Assembly (NCBI RefSeq): GCF_004358665.1
Contig: NZ_SMZR01000001.1
Coordinates: forward strand, 1,302,001 to 1,366,000
Reading direction: 5' to 3'
DNA length: 64,000 nt
Source of the DNA: Jeotgalibacillus sp. S-D1
GTDB lineage: Bacteria > Bacillota > Bacilli > Bacillales > Jeotgalibacillaceae
Below, one piece after another: positions 53,820-63,909 of this stretch. The translations under genes were made by a program, and so were the position numbers. Within the stretch, counting starts at the first letter, position 1. Every line of letters begins with the position of its first letter. Below the pieces are notes generated by a model. The model did not search any database and was not told the DNA's origin. It saw nothing but the letters and a program-made list of their open reading frames with translations.

Positions 53820-53948
53820 GGTGAACGGAGCGGAAGGTGGCGACTCCTGCAGGATTTGACGAGGCTTGAGACCCCGCAAGGCGCAGCCTGAGGAGGGCTA
53901 AAGCAGAGTCCCTGCGGAAAGCGTCCGCCTGAAGCGCAGTGAACCGGT
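53820..53948. repeat. Dispersed palindromic repeat, copy 2 (full length)
   Basis: This 129-base GC-rich element starts GTGAACGGAGCGGAAGG and ends GAAGCGCAGTGAACCGG, with inverted ends. It contains GACTCCTGC and GAGACCCCGC, core words known from dispersed intergenic repeats in many Bacillus genomes. Copy 1 lies 2 kb upstream in inverted orientation. Confidence 0.75.
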
Positions 53949-53988
53949 AAAAAGAGGGTGGGACATATTTGTCCCACCCTCTTTTTAC
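53948..53988. terminator. Bidirectional terminator between dedA and uppP
   Basis: AAAAAGAGGGTGGGACA and its complement form a 17-bp stem with a short loop. Confidence 0.9.
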
Positions 53989-54073
53989 TAAGTTTTTGCC
54001 TACATTTCATTAGGACGGGAATAAGTTAATCTTTAAAATTTGACAAAGCACATACAAAAAAAGTGCTTTTGCT

Positions 54074-54910
54074 TTATGCATAAACAATAATCATTAAGAT
54101 GACGCCAAGTATTATGCGGTAAATGGCAAACGGTACAAGCTGTACCTTACTGATTAATGCCAGGAAGAATCGAATTGAAATCAAAGCAAATAAAAATGCA
54201 CTAATAAATCCAGCAATAAAAAACGGAAGAGCTTCAGGGGTCATATACTCCCAGTTCTTATACAGAGATAGTCCGCTTGCTCCCATCATAATGGGTACCG
54301 CCATTATAAATGTAAAATCAGCTGATGCCCTGTGACTAATGCCTGCGATCACACCGCCTGAAATGGTTGAACCGGAACGGGAGAAACCGGGCCATAAAGC
54401 AATGCACTGAAATAATCCCATAATAAGCGCCTGTTTATAGCTCAACTGATCGACTGTATGAGTCACTCTTTTTTTGTTCATATGTAGCAAGTCTGCTGCG
54501 ATCATCAAAAAAGAGCCGCCAATTAATCCGATTAGAACTGTCTCAATTGAAAATAAATGTTCATCAATAAAATCTTCAAATAAAAAACCAAGCACTGTAG
54601 CCGGAATCAATCCCACAATGACCATGGGAAGCCTTAACGATTGACCTTCGTTTTGTTTTTTTACGCCCTTCCGCTCTATTCCGATTAAGCTCCATAATCG
54701 ATCCCAAAAAACAACTACTACAGCGAGTATGGAACCGAGCTGAACCACAATTTTAAAGGTATTCGCTACATCAGGCGAAAATAATTCTTTCGATTTCAGC
54801 CAAAGATCATCCACTATAATCATATGGCCTGTTGAAGAAACAGGCGCAAACTCCGTTAACCCTTCCACTATGCCGAGTATAATTGCTACAATAACTGCCC
54901 ACCAGTCCAT
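54074..54910 (-). CDS. uppP: Undecaprenyl-diphosphatase UppP (BacA)
   Basis: The 278-residue protein starts MDWWAVIVAIILGIVEGLTE, with the BacA signature FAPVSSTGHMIIV and the second motif PGFSRSGSTISGG. It recycles the undecaprenyl-pyrophosphate carrier for peptidoglycan and confers bacitracin tolerance. ATG at 54910 is preferred, after AGGTGA; GTG (54919) and ATG (54916) lie within that site. A PAP2 phosphatase at 11.7 kb may overlap in function. Confidence 0.94.
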   Translation of the reverse strand: MDWWAVIVAIILGIVEGLTEFAPVSSTGHMIIVDDLWLKSKELFSPDVANTFKIVVQLGSILAVVVVFWDRLWSLIGIERKGVKKQNEGQSLRLPMVIVGLIPATVLGFLFEDFIDEHLFSIETVLIGLIGGSFLMIAADLLHMNKKRVTHTVDQLSYKQALIMGLFQCIALWPGFSRSGSTISGGVIAGISHRASADFTFIMAVPIMMGASGLSLYKNWEYMTPEALPFFIAGFISAFLFALISIRFFLALISKVQLVPFAIYRIILGVILMIIVYA

Positions 54911-55080
54911 GTTCATCACCTGTACCTATTTATTTTTTATTACCCCTTAACAGACGTGAATGTTTAAAAAAAGTAACACGAGCGATGCACTCTTTAAAAA
55001 GTTTCTCTACCAGCATATGATTTGCTATGTCCTTACATGCACTTTTAGCTGCAGGCTGGTTCAAAGTGTATTAAATGACA

Positions 55081-55127
55081 AAAAGGATGTTCTCATGAAC
55101 GTATTCATGAAAACATCCTTTATTTTT
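55081..55127 (-). terminator. Terminator of azoR
   Basis: AAAGGATGTT and AACATCCTTT, extended by TCATGAA/TTCATGA, form a long stem; a T-run follows on the minus strand. Confidence 0.85.
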
Positions 55128-55184
55128 TGTGAATTATCATTTTGCTTTTTGAATTAATTATTGAGTGCTTGATGAAAAGCCTAT

Positions 55185-55826
55185 TTATCGAGCAGTTACG
55201 GTAGAAGACAATTCACTCGCTACTCTTGTTACTTCATCAAACCCTGCTTGTTTAATTTGATCTGCACGATCAGGGTATTGGTTGTGACCTTCAATAATAA
55301 CATCAGTTTGCTCAGAGATACCAAAGAATCCAAGTGCATTTTTAACAAAGTTTACACTCATTTCAAGGCCCTGCATGGCAGGTGCTGAATAATCTCCGCC
55401 TCTTGCATTAAGGATAATGGCTTTTTTATCTGTTAATAATCCCTGCGGTCCTTCGTTAGTATACTTGAATGTGTCACCTGCACGGAAAAGATAATCAAAA
55501 TACGTATGCAGTACTGCAGGTACAGTAAAGTTCCACAATGGAAACGCGAACACTACCACATCCGCTGCTTTAAACCGGTCAAGATGACCATTGGCGATTC
55601 TTAAAACCTTATCTTCCGCCGGAGTCAAAGGTTCACTTTGAGCCGATTTAAATTGAGCTGAAAGAAAATCCTGTCCAATATAAGGGAGATCTTCGTTAAA
55701 CAATTCAACTGTGTCAAGATTGATTTCTTTATTCTTTTTTATTTCTTCCAAAAATAATTCATACATGTGTGAAGAAACGGATGCATTCGATGGACGATTA
55801 TTAGCTTTAACAACTAGTACATTCAT
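55185..55826 (-). CDS. azoR: FMN-dependent NADH-azoreductase
   Basis: The 213-residue flavodoxin-like quinone/azo reductase has the N-terminal KANNRPSNASVS, the FMN-binding FAFPLWNFTVPAVLHTYFDY and ILNARGGDYS. It reduces quinones and azo compounds and protects from thiol-reactive stress in B. subtilis. AAAGGAG precedes the ATG. An inverted repeat just upstream (55866) is a likely operator. Confidence 0.94.
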   Translation of the reverse strand: MNVLVVKANNRPSNASVSSHMYELFLEEIKKNKEINLDTVELFNEDLPYIGQDFLSAQFKSAQSEPLTPAEDKVLRIANGHLDRFKAADVVVFAFPLWNFTVPAVLHTYFDYLFRAGDTFKYTNEGPQGLLTDKKAIILNARGGDYSAPAMQGLEMSVNFVKNALGFFGISEQTDVIIEGHNQYPDRADQIKQAGFDEVTRVASELSSTVTAR

Positions 55827-55865
55827 TTTAAAAAAACTCCTTTAAAAGTGGCTTAGATAATCAAG

Positions 55866-55891
55866 AAATTATCTTGAATATGAGATAATTT
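55866..55891. promoter_or_regulatory. Nine-base inverted repeat upstream of azoR
   Basis: AAATTATCT and AGATAATTT are exact arms, eight bases apart, 40 bases before the azoR start. The layout suits a MarR- or HxlR-type regulator, but it does not match the YodB box known in B. subtilis. Confidence 0.55.
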
Positions 55892-55931
55892 TAAAGGGGT
55901 TCTTTGTTTATTGCAATAGATCTGCTCATGA

Positions 55932-57347
55932 TTACTGCAAATGCTTGCGTTGCAACGTACGGCCATTGTGAACAAAACAAACGCTCTTATCATCGATAAT
56001 CGTTTCAAGATGAACGGTTCTGCCCCATAAGCGGTATACATGTGGAAGCACTCGCTCCAGATAATTAACATCCAGCTCTATGCCCTCAAATTTATGCATT
56101 AAATAAAGTTCCCCATTCTTTAGATAATCCCCATCTTCGACCACAATATACGGGAACCCGCCATTAACTCTTGAGGAAACCAACTCGTCTCTTATGCCTT
56201 CCCACTGTTTATCCACAATACGGTAATCGCGGCCAGAACGCTGGAATAAAAACATATCTTCCTGTTCAACAAATTCCTTTGATAAGTAATTTCGGATAAA
56301 GGACTGGTCTGACTCCATTTCCCTGACCTCAAAAATTTTCGATCGCCCGCTGTTTGGTTTTACCCCATTCCTTATCGCGTCTTCATCAGGATTATTCCAG
56401 CGGTCTTCAATATGCTCAAATAATTTGATTCCTAAATAATAGGGATTGATCTGCGTTTTAGATGGCTGGACAACATTTGCATTCAAAGTGGCAAATTCAA
56501 TTGATTCTCCACTTGTTAAATCAAGCTCGCGCATAATTTTTTGGTGCCAGTAAGATGCCCAGCCCTCATTCATTATTTTCGTTTCCAGCTGAGGCCAAAA
56601 ATAAAGCATCTCCTCACGCACCATCGTCATAATATCCCGCTGCCACTCCTCCAGTTCACGACTATACTGCTGGATGAACAGCATGACATCTTTTTCGGGC
56701 TCCGGAGGGAATTTCTTTCTGCGCACCCGCGGTATATTCGATGTTTTTGATAACTCAGTCTCCATATTCCAAATATCATCGTAAGGAGATTTCTTTGTTT
56801 GTTTTACTTCAACCTCCCACTCGTCCACTTTCCAATCGAACGATGATCGATTAAATGATGGATCCACATGTTCTTCAATCGCTAATACAGCATCTAGAAA
56901 TTCTTCCACTTCATGCTTCCCAATTTCTAATTCATAAGCCCGTATCCTTTCGGCTGTAGCGGTCATGCTGTTTACCATATCCCTTTTCGTCTGGCTGAAG
57001 CGAACATTATTTTTAAAAAAGTCACAATGGGCCAGTACGTGGGCTACAATTAATTTATTTTGGATTAATGAGTTAGTATCTAATAAAAATGCATAACAGG
57101 GATCCGAATTGATCACCAGTTCATAAATCTTACTCAGCCCAAGGTCATATTGAAGCTTCATACGGTGATATTGCTTTCCAAAGCTCCAATGAGAAAATCG
57201 CGTTGGCATCCCATAAGCTCCAAATGTATATAAAATAGATGCCGGGCAAATTTCATATCTCATTGGAAAGAAATCAAGCCCAAACCCTTTGGCAACCTCC
57301 GTAATCTCATCAATTGCTCTTAATAATTCTTTATCACTCATGTCCAT
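55932..57347 (-). CDS. spoVR: Stage V sporulation protein R
   Basis: The 471-residue protein matches the SpoVR family: [32 protein letters not shown] near the N-terminus, [14 protein letters not shown], and [17 protein letters not shown]. It acts in spore cortex formation. I chose the ATG at 57347, ten bases after GGAGGG; the open frame extends 126 codons further but that part is antisense to the PepSY gene and has no ribosome binding site. Divergent from the PepSY gene. Confidence 0.95.
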   Translation of the reverse strand: MDMSDKELLRAIDEITEVAKGFGLDFFPMRYEICPASILYTFGAYGMPTRFSHWSFGKQYHRMKLQYDLGLSKIYELVINSDPCYAFLLDTNSLIQNKLIVAHVLAHCDFFKNNVRFSQTKRDMVNSMTATAERIRAYELEIGKHEVEEFLDAVLAIEEHVDPSFNRSSFDWKVDEWEVEVKQTKKSPYDDIWNMETELSKTSNIPRVRRKKFPPEPEKDVMLFIQQYSRELEEWQRDIMTMVREEMLYFWPQLETKIMNEGWASYWHQKIMRELDLTSGESIEFATLNANVVQPSKTQINPYYLGIKLFEHIEDRWNNPDEDAIRNGVKPNSGRSKIFEVREMESDQSFIRNYLSKEFVEQEDMFLFQRSGRDYRIVDKQWEGIRDELVSSRVNGGFPYIVVEDGDYLKNGELYLMHKFEGIELDVNYLERVLPHVYRLWGRTVHLETIIDDKSVCFVHNGRTLQRKHLQ

Positions 57348-57513
57348 CACGTCCCTTCCCTCCATAAAAATATATGTCGGAATCATAAGATCATGAATAC
57401 ACACCTTTATTTGTTTCTCATTAAATTCTAATGTTCCTATCCTTTTCTTCTCATCTTGACGCGATAAGATGAAATCAATAACAAATACAAAACAATTTGA
57501 GGAGGAAACAAAA

Positions 57514-58095
57514 ATGAATAAAAAGATTTTGGTTGGAACAATCGCGAGTACAATTATTTTAGGCGGAGCGTTAGGAGCAGGTGCCATGACTGATAACTTT
57601 CGCACAGTAGGAATCAACACGGAGCAAACTGCTGCATCTAACACTTCTACTGAATCAAAAGTAATGACAATGGAAGAAGCAAAAAAACTTGCCCTGGCAG
57701 AATACAATGGTGTAATTGAGAGCATTGAACTCGATAAGGAATGGAGAAAAGATATTTACGAAATTGAAATTAAAGATGGGGTAATGGAATACGATATCGA
57801 TCTGGATGCTGAAACCGGAGAATTTCTAAAGGTTAAAGAAGAAAAAGATGATGACGGAGATGACGATCGTTCTGAAGATGCAACAAACGTTAAGGAAGAA
57901 GATTTGATTACAGAAGAGAAAGCCATCGAAATTGCCACCAAAGAAGTTCCCGGAACGGTAAACAAGGTGGAACGTGACCACGATGATAATCGGGTAGAGT
58001 ATGACATAGAAGTTCAAACTGATAAAGGTGAAACAGATATTGAAATTGATGCTGAAACCGGTGAAATCCTAAGCATTGATCACGATCGGGATTAA
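57514..58095 (+). CDS. Secreted or membrane-anchored protein with two PepSY domains
   Basis: The 193-residue protein has a signal or anchor segment [19 protein letters not shown] and two PepSY repeats: [18 protein letters not shown] (about 60-115) and [19 protein letters not shown] (about 130-190), both ending in AETGEF/AETGEI. The linker is strongly acidic ([12 protein letters not shown]). PepSY domains are thought to inhibit proteases or bind ligands outside the cell. GAGGAGG precedes the ATG at 57514. A terminator follows. Confidence 0.9.
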   Translation: MNKKILVGTIASTIILGGALGAGAMTDNFRTVGINTEQTAASNTSTESKVMTMEEAKKLALAEYNGVIESIELDKEWRKDIYEIEIKDGVMEYDIDLDAETGEFLKVKEEKDDDGDDDRSEDATNVKEEDLITEEKAIEIATKEVPGTVNKVERDHDDNRVEYDIEVQTDKGETDIEIDAETGEILSIDHDRD

Positions 58096-58109
58096 TAAAA
58101 TTTTTACCT

Positions 58110-58139
58110 CACACGCTTTTTCGAAAGCGTGTTTTTTTA
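58110..58139 (+). terminator. Intrinsic terminator of the PepSY gene
   Basis: ACACGCTTT and AAAGCGTGT form the stem around TTCG, followed by T7. Confidence 0.92.
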
Positions 58140-58286
58140 TGTTTTCGTAATGATCATTTTACTTTTTCCAAATTGTAAAAAGATGATCCAATGCCCCCAT
58201 TTTTTCACTCATTTTTCCTAGAACGAAATATGGATTTTCGGCACATACTATTTATAACCTCTTTGAAAGGAGGATGTACAACATTT

Positions 58287-58523
58287 ATGAACAATGATTA
58301 CGATCGTACCCTGCTTTATCTTTACCGCCACTCCTGGGATGATATGCTGATACTAATGGTACGGACAAAAGATGATCTCCTTTCCAAAAAAATTAAATCG
58401 CTGCTAAAAGGAATTCATTATCCACAAGCACGAGAAACGACTGCCTATGATTACGCTGAATTATTTCGTTATTCAGAACACTGCGCTTCCATGTTCCGGT
58501 CAAAAGGTGCAAAAATACTGTAA
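58287..58523 (+). CDS. yhdB: YhdB-like protein
   Basis: The 78-residue protein starts MNNDYDRTLLYLYRHSWDDM with LILMVRTKDDLLSKKIKSLL, a pattern I associate with B. subtilis YhdB, which also precedes yhcZ there. AAAGGAGG lies 13 bases before the ATG, a long spacing. It is soluble and of unknown function. Confidence 0.75.
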   Translation: MNNDYDRTLLYLYRHSWDDMLILMVRTKDDLLSKKIKSLLKGIHYPQARETTAYDYAELFRYSEHCASMFRSKGAKIL

Positions 58524-58527
58524 GGAA

Positions 58528-58580
58528 TCGATCTTCCATCCATTAACAAGATGATTGTTTTATGAATGGAAGATTTTTCA
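58528..58580 (+). terminator. Terminator of yhdB
   Basis: ATCTTCCAT and ATGGAAGAT, with an inner CAT/ATG pair, form the stem, followed by T5. Confidence 0.75.
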
Positions 58581-58588
58581 TTATGTCC

Positions 58589-59236
58589 TTAATCGTTATG
58601 TGTAGCCAGACCATGCTTAACGGCATAAAGAGCGGCTTGGGTACGGTCTGAAACTTCCAGCTTAGTGAATACATTTGAGATATGTGTTTTTACTGTTTTT
58701 TCTGTTATATAAAGGGCACTGGCAATTTCCTTATTGCTTTTTCCTTTTGTAAGTTCAAGTAAAACATCCTTCTCCCGCCGCGTAAGCTTGTGAACCTCAT
58801 GAGGTGAAGGGTCACTTTTATTAATACGGGCCAATAAATGATTTGTTGCTTTTGGATGCAATGTATTTTCACCGTTAACCAGCTTTCTGATTGATGCTAC
58901 CAGTTCGTCCGGTTCGATATCTTTTAATTGATAACCAGCTGCCCCGGCTTCTATCGCAGGAATCACATGATCCTGATCAGAAAAACTTGTGAGCATCATG
59001 ATTTCAGTTTTTGGAAAGCATTGTTTGATTTCACGGGTGGCCTGAATTCCATCCATCTCCGGCATAACCAAATCCATCAGTACAATATCGGGATGGAGCT
59101 CCTTGACCAGCTGAACTGCTTCACGCCCATTTTTAGCTTCCCCAACAATTTCAATATCTTTTTGTGTTTTCAAAAAAAAGACAAGCCCTCTTCTTACTAC
59201 ATGGTGGTCATCTGCAATTAATAATCTGATGCTCAT
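58589..59236 (-). CDS. yhcZ: Two-component response regulator YhcZ (NarL/LuxR type)
   Basis: The 215-residue regulator has an N-terminal receiver domain (LLIADDHHVVRRG with acidic pocket, phospho-acceptor Asp in DIVLMDLVMPEMDG, Lys in YQLKDIEP) and a C-terminal LuxR-type helix-turn-helix (LTRREKDVLLELTKGKSNKEIASALYI). GGGGGGAG precedes the ATG. It lies 11 bases after yhcY. Its signal and targets are unknown. Confidence 0.94.
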   Translation of the reverse strand: MSIRLLIADDHHVVRRGLVFFLKTQKDIEIVGEAKNGREAVQLVKELHPDIVLMDLVMPEMDGIQATREIKQCFPKTEIMMLTSFSDQDHVIPAIEAGAAGYQLKDIEPDELVASIRKLVNGENTLHPKATNHLLARINKSDPSPHEVHKLTRREKDVLLELTKGKSNKEIASALYITEKTVKTHISNVFTKLEVSDRTQAALYAVKHGLATHND

Positions 59237-59247
59237 TCATCTCCCCC

Positions 59248-60357
59248 CTAATATGGTAAAGAAACCCGGATCGCGGTTCCTTTTCCCGGCGCGCTGTCAA
59301 CTTCAAAAGAACCCCCAAGCATCCGTGTGCGTTCCTGCATGCTGGTCATACCCACCGACGGGAGCGATCGAATATGCTCGGCATGAAATCCGCATCCTTT
59401 ATCTTCTATCTTCAGTATAATTTCATTGGACAGTGCTTCTATAACGATCGACACTTTGTCGGTATTGGCATGTCTTTTGCAATTCGTTAACGCTTCCTGT
59501 GTAATGCGAAAAATTGATTCCTCTACCTTGGAAGGAAGGGACAGCACACCTTTTATATCTGTTGTTACTTCTAAGCCTAACACATCTCCATAACCCTTCA
59601 CTGCTTCAATAATTCCCCCTTCCAGCCCTCGGGGACGCAGCTGCCAAATAAGCGCTCTCATTTCAGTCAGAGCTTCCTGAGCAAGGGATTGCAAACCAAC
59701 GAATGTTTCTTTTACTTCCTCCTCGCCGGTCATTTCGACCCCTCCGCGTGCAGTGAGCGTCATGGAAAACAGCAGTTGATTCACAGAGTCATGCAAATCT
59801 CTGGCTAATCGGTTCCGTTCCTGCATTAAAGCAATTTCCTGTTCTTTTTTTGTTAATTGAATTCGTTTAATGGCCGATCCGATCTGAAATGCTGCGGACT
59901 CCAAAAGGGCAAGCTCATGCTCTTCAAATTCACTTCTGCCCGGCGTTGCCACATTAAGCAGGCCGAACCGCTCAGCCCCCGACTGCAGAGGAACAGTTGC
60001 ATGATGCGTAATTCCTCCAGTCCCTTTCCGCTTGGTATCGATAGCATCTACAATCCGTTTACATTCTATAATATTAGATGCTTTTTTTAGGGCACCCTTT
60101 TTAAATCGATTTACACACCAGCATCCTCCTGCTTTCATAAAATGGCAGTTTTCCTCTACAAGTGCGTCAGGCAGGTCATTGTGTGCAAGTAAAGTGTGCC
60201 TGCCGTTGTCTTCAATGAAAAAAATCCATCCAGCTTGAAACGCTGTTCCAGCCAAAAATTTTTCCAGGGCGCCCTGCAGCATGGGTTCCAATTCTGTTTC
60301 TTCATTCAGCAATTCGGCAATTTCTTTTAAAATGATAACATCCGACGGGTCCTTCAA
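59248..60357 (-). CDS. yhcY: Two-component sensor histidine kinase YhcY
   Basis: The 369-residue kinase has an N-terminal GAF domain (about 15-160, with CHFMKAGGCWCVNRF), the HisKA_3 phospho-acceptor LARDLHDSVNQLLFSM, and the HATPase segments EALTNCKRHA and EDKGCGFHAE. No membrane segments are seen, so it senses a cytosolic signal, possibly through the cysteines in the GAF domain. TTG at 60357 follows AGGGGTGG; the frame opens 17 codons earlier. Confidence 0.92.
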   Translation of the reverse strand: MKDPSDVIILKEIAELLNEETELEPMLQGALEKFLAGTAFQAGWIFFIEDNGRHTLLAHNDLPDALVEENCHFMKAGGCWCVNRFKKGALKKASNIIECKRIVDAIDTKRKGTGGITHHATVPLQSGAERFGLLNVATPGRSEFEEHELALLESAAFQIGSAIKRIQLTKKEQEIALMQERNRLARDLHDSVNQLLFSMTLTARGGVEMTGEEEVKETFVGLQSLAQEALTEMRALIWQLRPRGLEGGIIEAVKGYGDVLGLEVTTDIKGVLSLPSKVEESIFRITQEALTNCKRHANTDKVSIVIEALSNEIILKIEDKGCGFHAEHIRSLPSVGMTSMQERTRMLGGSFEVDSAPGKGTAIRVSLPY

Positions 60358-60458
60358 ATTACCACCCCTATTCCTTTTTAGTATATCCATCAACACCCAA
60401 AATTGCATTCCCCTATTGTCTGAAGGAAGACTACGACTTATGAATGAAAAAAGATCTT

Positions 60459-60495
60459 AAAAAAATACAGCCCCCGCATTTGGGAGCTGTATGTT
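60459..60495 (-). terminator. Intrinsic terminator of pgcA
   Basis: On the minus strand ATACAGCTCCC pairs with GGGGGCTGTAT, followed by T7. Confidence 0.88.
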
Positions 60496-60505
60496 ACGTT
60501 TTTAG

Positions 60506-62236
60506 CTACATTACTGACTTAACCTTGTCCATAAAGGCTTCTTTGATGCTCGTAAGTTTGTCTTTGCTGTCCTCAAGACTTTGTCCGACAACACTGAAAT
60601 AAAACTTCACTTTAGGCTCAGTTCCGCTAGGACGCACGCACACCCATGAACCATCTTCTAAAAAGTACTTTAATACATTGGAAGGAGGAAGCAGGATATC
60701 TTCTTCTGTTCCTTGTGATGTAAGTAAGCGCTTTGAAGTGCCGTAGTCTTCTTGCGAATGAACAGCCAGTCCGGCAACTTCACGAATTGGATGCTCCCGG
60801 AAAGCAGTTAGAATGGACTGAATTTTATCTGCCCCATCTTTTCCTTTTAGCGTAAGGGATTCGAGTCCTTCACGGTAATACCCATGCTGCTCAAAAAGAG
60901 ACAGAAGGACTTCATACATCGTATTCCCCTGCTGCTTATGGAAAGCAGCTGCTTCGACTGCTACCAGAGCCGCCTGAACAGCATCTTTGTCGCGTGCAAA
61001 ATCTTTGACTAAATAGCCGTAGCTCTCTTCATAGCCAAATAGGAAAGTATGTTCTCCCGTTGCTTCATAATGTTTAATTTTTTCCCCGATAAACTTAAAT
61101 CCGGTTAAGACATCTTCCGTCGATGCGCCATAATGCTCTGCTATTTTACGGCCAATTTCAGATGTGACGATTGTTTTAAAAACGCGTCCGTTTTCAGGCA
61201 ATGTGCCTTTGTCTTTTTTTCTGCCAAGCAGGTAGTCAAGAAGAAGCGCACCAGTTTGATTTCCGGTAAGCAAAACATATTCCCCATCCGGGCCTTTAAC
61301 GGCCAACCCAAGACGGTCGCCGTCCGGATCTGCTGTAATGAGAAGGTCTGCACCGATTTTTTTGCCATCCCGGATTGCATATTCAAATGCACCAGGTTCT
61401 TCGGGATTTGGTGATGCTACAGTCGGAAATTCAGAATCCGGCTGTTCCTGTTCTTTTACTATGTGAATATTTTCATACCCAAGTGCTTTTAGTCCACGCT
61501 GCACCATTTCATTTGAAGCACCATGCAGCGGAGAAAATACCACTTTAAGATCTGTTTCTTTCGCAAGCTGAGGTTTTTCCGAAACTGTAATCAGATGCTC
61601 AACATAAGAGTCATCTACTTCATGGGAAATCATTTTGATTAGCCCTGATTCTTTAAATTCTTCAATCGAACCCACCTGAATATCCAGCTCATTTGTAATG
61701 GCATTGATTTCTTCAATGACGGCATCTGCATCAGCTAAGTTAAGCTGTGCACCATCTTCCCCGTATACTTTAAAACCGTTATATTCAGGGGGATTATGAC
61801 TGGCTGTAATCATGCCACCCATAAAAGTATGTAATGAACGAACGGCAAATGAAAGCTCAGGTGTGGATCGCAGCGATTCAAAGACATACGTTTGTATGCC
61901 GTGAGAAGCTAGTGTACGTGCAATTTCAATCGAGAATTCAGGCGATTTTCTTCTGCAGTCATAGGCTAATACAACACCTCTGGATTTCGCTTCGTCTCCG
62001 CGGTTAGAAATATAGCGTGCCAATCCTTCAGCCGCTTTGCGAACAGTATACACATTCATGCGGTTTGTGCCCGCCCCGATTTCCCCGCGCATGCCTCCGG
62101 TGCCAAATTCCAGGTTTTTGTAAAATGCATCTTCTTTCCCTTTTTCATTGTCCTTCATCTGTTGCAGTTCTGAATAGACTTCTTCATCCAATTGATCAAA
62201 TGAAAACCATTTATCATAGGATACTTGATAGCTCAT
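60506..62236 (-). CDS. pgcA: Alpha-phosphoglucomutase PgcA
   Basis: The 576-residue enzyme interconverts glucose 6-phosphate and glucose 1-phosphate for UDP-glucose, teichoic acid glucosylation and glycolipid synthesis. It shows [10 protein letters not shown], the phosphoserine loop [13 protein letters not shown], the metal loop [10 protein letters not shown] and the C-terminal phosphate-binding [13 protein letters not shown]. The ATG at 62236 follows GGGAGG; the frame adds 14 codons upstream. Neighbours yhcY and yhcX match B. subtilis. Confidence 0.96.
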   Translation of the reverse strand: MSYQVSYDKWFSFDQLDEEVYSELQQMKDNEKGKEDAFYKNLEFGTGGMRGEIGAGTNRMNVYTVRKAAEGLARYISNRGDEAKSRGVVLAYDCRRKSPEFSIEIARTLASHGIQTYVFESLRSTPELSFAVRSLHTFMGGMITASHNPPEYNGFKVYGEDGAQLNLADADAVIEEINAITNELDIQVGSIEEFKESGLIKMISHEVDDSYVEHLITVSEKPQLAKETDLKVVFSPLHGASNEMVQRGLKALGYENIHIVKEQEQPDSEFPTVASPNPEEPGAFEYAIRDGKKIGADLLITADPDGDRLGLAVKGPDGEYVLLTGNQTGALLLDYLLGRKKDKGTLPENGRVFKTIVTSEIGRKIAEHYGASTEDVLTGFKFIGEKIKHYEATGEHTFLFGYEESYGYLVKDFARDKDAVQAALVAVEAAAFHKQQGNTMYEVLLSLFEQHGYYREGLESLTLKGKDGADKIQSILTAFREHPIREVAGLAVHSQEDYGTSKRLLTSQGTEEDILLPPSNVLKYFLEDGSWVCVRPSGTEPKVKFYFSVVGQSLEDSKDKLTSIKEAFMDKVKSVM

Positions 62237-62321
62237 ACTGTTCCCTCCCAAGGTTTCAACTAAGGACATGCCTTGCAATCTATTGTATCATGTTCCGAAT
62301 TACTAGAGTTGGTTAATTATG

Positions 62322-62360
62322 CAAAAAAGACCTCAAAAGGCGGTTTCCCTTTTGAGGCTT
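62322..62360 (-). terminator. Intrinsic terminator of yhcX
   Basis: On the minus strand AGCCTCAAAAGG pairs with CCTTTTGAGGT, followed by T6. Confidence 0.88.
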
Positions 62361-62367
62361 TGTCCAT

Positions 62368-63909
62368 TTATTTTTTATAGTTAATATTATAGATATCGTG
62401 TCTGCGGTCTTTAAGCTGGCGGACAGTTCCTCCCTGACGCTGGCGGCGAAGAATTTCCAGGTCAACGTCCCCTATCATAACCATTTCAAGGTTCGGATCT
62501 GTTTCACCGACAATGCCGTCGCGGGCGAATTCAAAATCAGACGGTGCAAATATCCCGGACTGGGCATATTGGATGTCCATGTTTTCTGTTTCAGGAAGAT
62601 TGCCAACTGTTCCTGAAATAACCGTATAAATTTGATTTTCCACTGCCCGGGCCTGAGAACAGTATCGGACACGCAGATAGCCCTGGCGATCCTCTGTACA
62701 GAACGGAGTAAAAATGATTTTAGCGCCCATGTCTGTTGCAAGGCGTGCAAGTTCAGGAAACTCAATATCATAGCAAATCTGAATGGCAATTTTTCCGCAA
62801 TCCGTATCAAAAACGCGTACGGTATCGCCTGCACTGATTCCCCACCATTTACGCTCGTTTGGCGTAATATGAAGCTTATATTGCTTTTCGATCGTGCCAT
62901 CTCTTCGGAATAAATAAGCGATATTATAGATTTGATCGTCATCTTCTTTTACGAAGTGAGAACCCCCGATAATATTGACATTGTAACGGACAGCAAGATC
63001 GGTGAAAAGCTCAATATAGTCCTCTGTATAATTCGTCAGCTTGCGTACCGCCATACTTGGAGATTTCTCATTTAAAAAGGACATTAACTGCGTGGTGAAA
63101 ATCTCCGGGAACACAACAAAGTCTGAATGCGCATCGGAAGCCACGTCTGTAAAATATTCTACCTGATTGGCGAAGTCTGTGAACGAATCAATTTGGCGCA
63201 TCATGTATTGAACCACACATATTCGGACTGGATGGCTGGTTTTAAAATGTCTTTTTGATTTAGGTCGGTAATCCACATTGTTCCATTCCATCAGCGTTGC
63301 ATATTTGTTCGACTGCTTATCATCCGGCAGATAATTTGGATTAATACGCATCAATGTAAATCCGTTCAGCAGCTGAAAAGATAATACAGGATCATAGACA
63401 CGGTGCATCTGAACAGCATCTACATATTCCCTTGGAGACATTTCTTCCGAGTATTTATGATAATTGGGAATTCGTCCCCCGATAATAATGCTTTTTAAAT
63501 TGTATTCTCTTGCAAGATCTCTTCTCGCTTCATATAAACGGTGCCCAACCTTCATGCGGCGGTATTCTGGATGTACCATAACCTCTATACCGTACAGGTT
63601 ATAACCATCAGGATTATGATTAGTAATATATCCTTCATCGGTTACGTCATCCCATGTATGGCGGTCATCGTATTCATCGAAATTGATAATTAAGCCGGAG
63701 CATGAACCAATGATCTCCCCGTCCAGCTCAGCTACAAGCTGCCCATCAGGGAAAATATCTAAATGACTTTCCAGCTGTTCCACTTTCCATGGCTCCATTC
63801 CTGGAAAGCACATGCGCTGCATAGCAATAATCTTTTCTATATCAGGATGAATCATTCTTCTGATGATCATCTTTTTCTCAAATTGAGACAAATCTAATTT
63901 CTCTGACAT
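62368..63909 (-). CDS. yhcX: GNAT acetyltransferase/nitrilase-superfamily fusion protein YhcX
   Basis: The 513-residue fusion has an N-terminal GNAT domain (about 15-215, with VMVHPEYRRMKVGHRLYEARR as the acyl-CoA site) and a C-terminal carbon-nitrogen hydrolase (about 225-500) with the catalytic triad Glu in VVFPEIFT, Lys in KLHITPNE and Cys in IQICYDIEFPE. Length equals B. subtilis YhcX. AAGGAGTGG precedes the ATG at 63909; the frame adds 20 codons upstream. The substrate is unknown. Confidence 0.95.
   Translation of the reverse strand: MSEKLDLSQFEKKMIIRRMIHPDIEKIIAMQRMCFPGMEPWKVEQLESHLDIFPDGQLVAELDGEIIGSCSGLIINFDEYDDRHTWDDVTDEGYITNHNPDGYNLYGIEVMVHPEYRRMKVGHRLYEARRDLAREYNLKSIIIGGRIPNYHKYSEEMSPREYVDAVQMHRVYDPVLSFQLLNGFTLMRINPNYLPDDKQSNKYATLMEWNNVDYRPKSKRHFKTSHPVRICVVQYMMRQIDSFTDFANQVEYFTDVASDAHSDFVVFPEIFTTQLMSFLNEKSPSMAVRKLTNYTEDYIELFTDLAVRYNVNIIGGSHFVKEDDDQIYNIAYLFRRDGTIEKQYKLHITPNERKWWGISAGDTVRVFDTDCGKIAIQICYDIEFPELARLATDMGAKIIFTPFCTEDRQGYLRVRYCSQARAVENQIYTVISGTVGNLPETENMDIQYAQSGIFAPSDFEFARDGIVGETDPNLEMVMIGDVDLEILRRQRQGGTVRQLKDRRHDIYNINYKK

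Noticed and set aside
54960-55157. 65-codon plus-strand ORF between uppP and azoR
   Set aside because: It contains the azoR terminator hairpin and has no ribosome binding site.
57348-57725. N-terminal extension of the spoVR reading frame
   Set aside because: It is antisense to the start of the PepSY gene and has no ribosome binding site; the SpoVR family starts near 57347.
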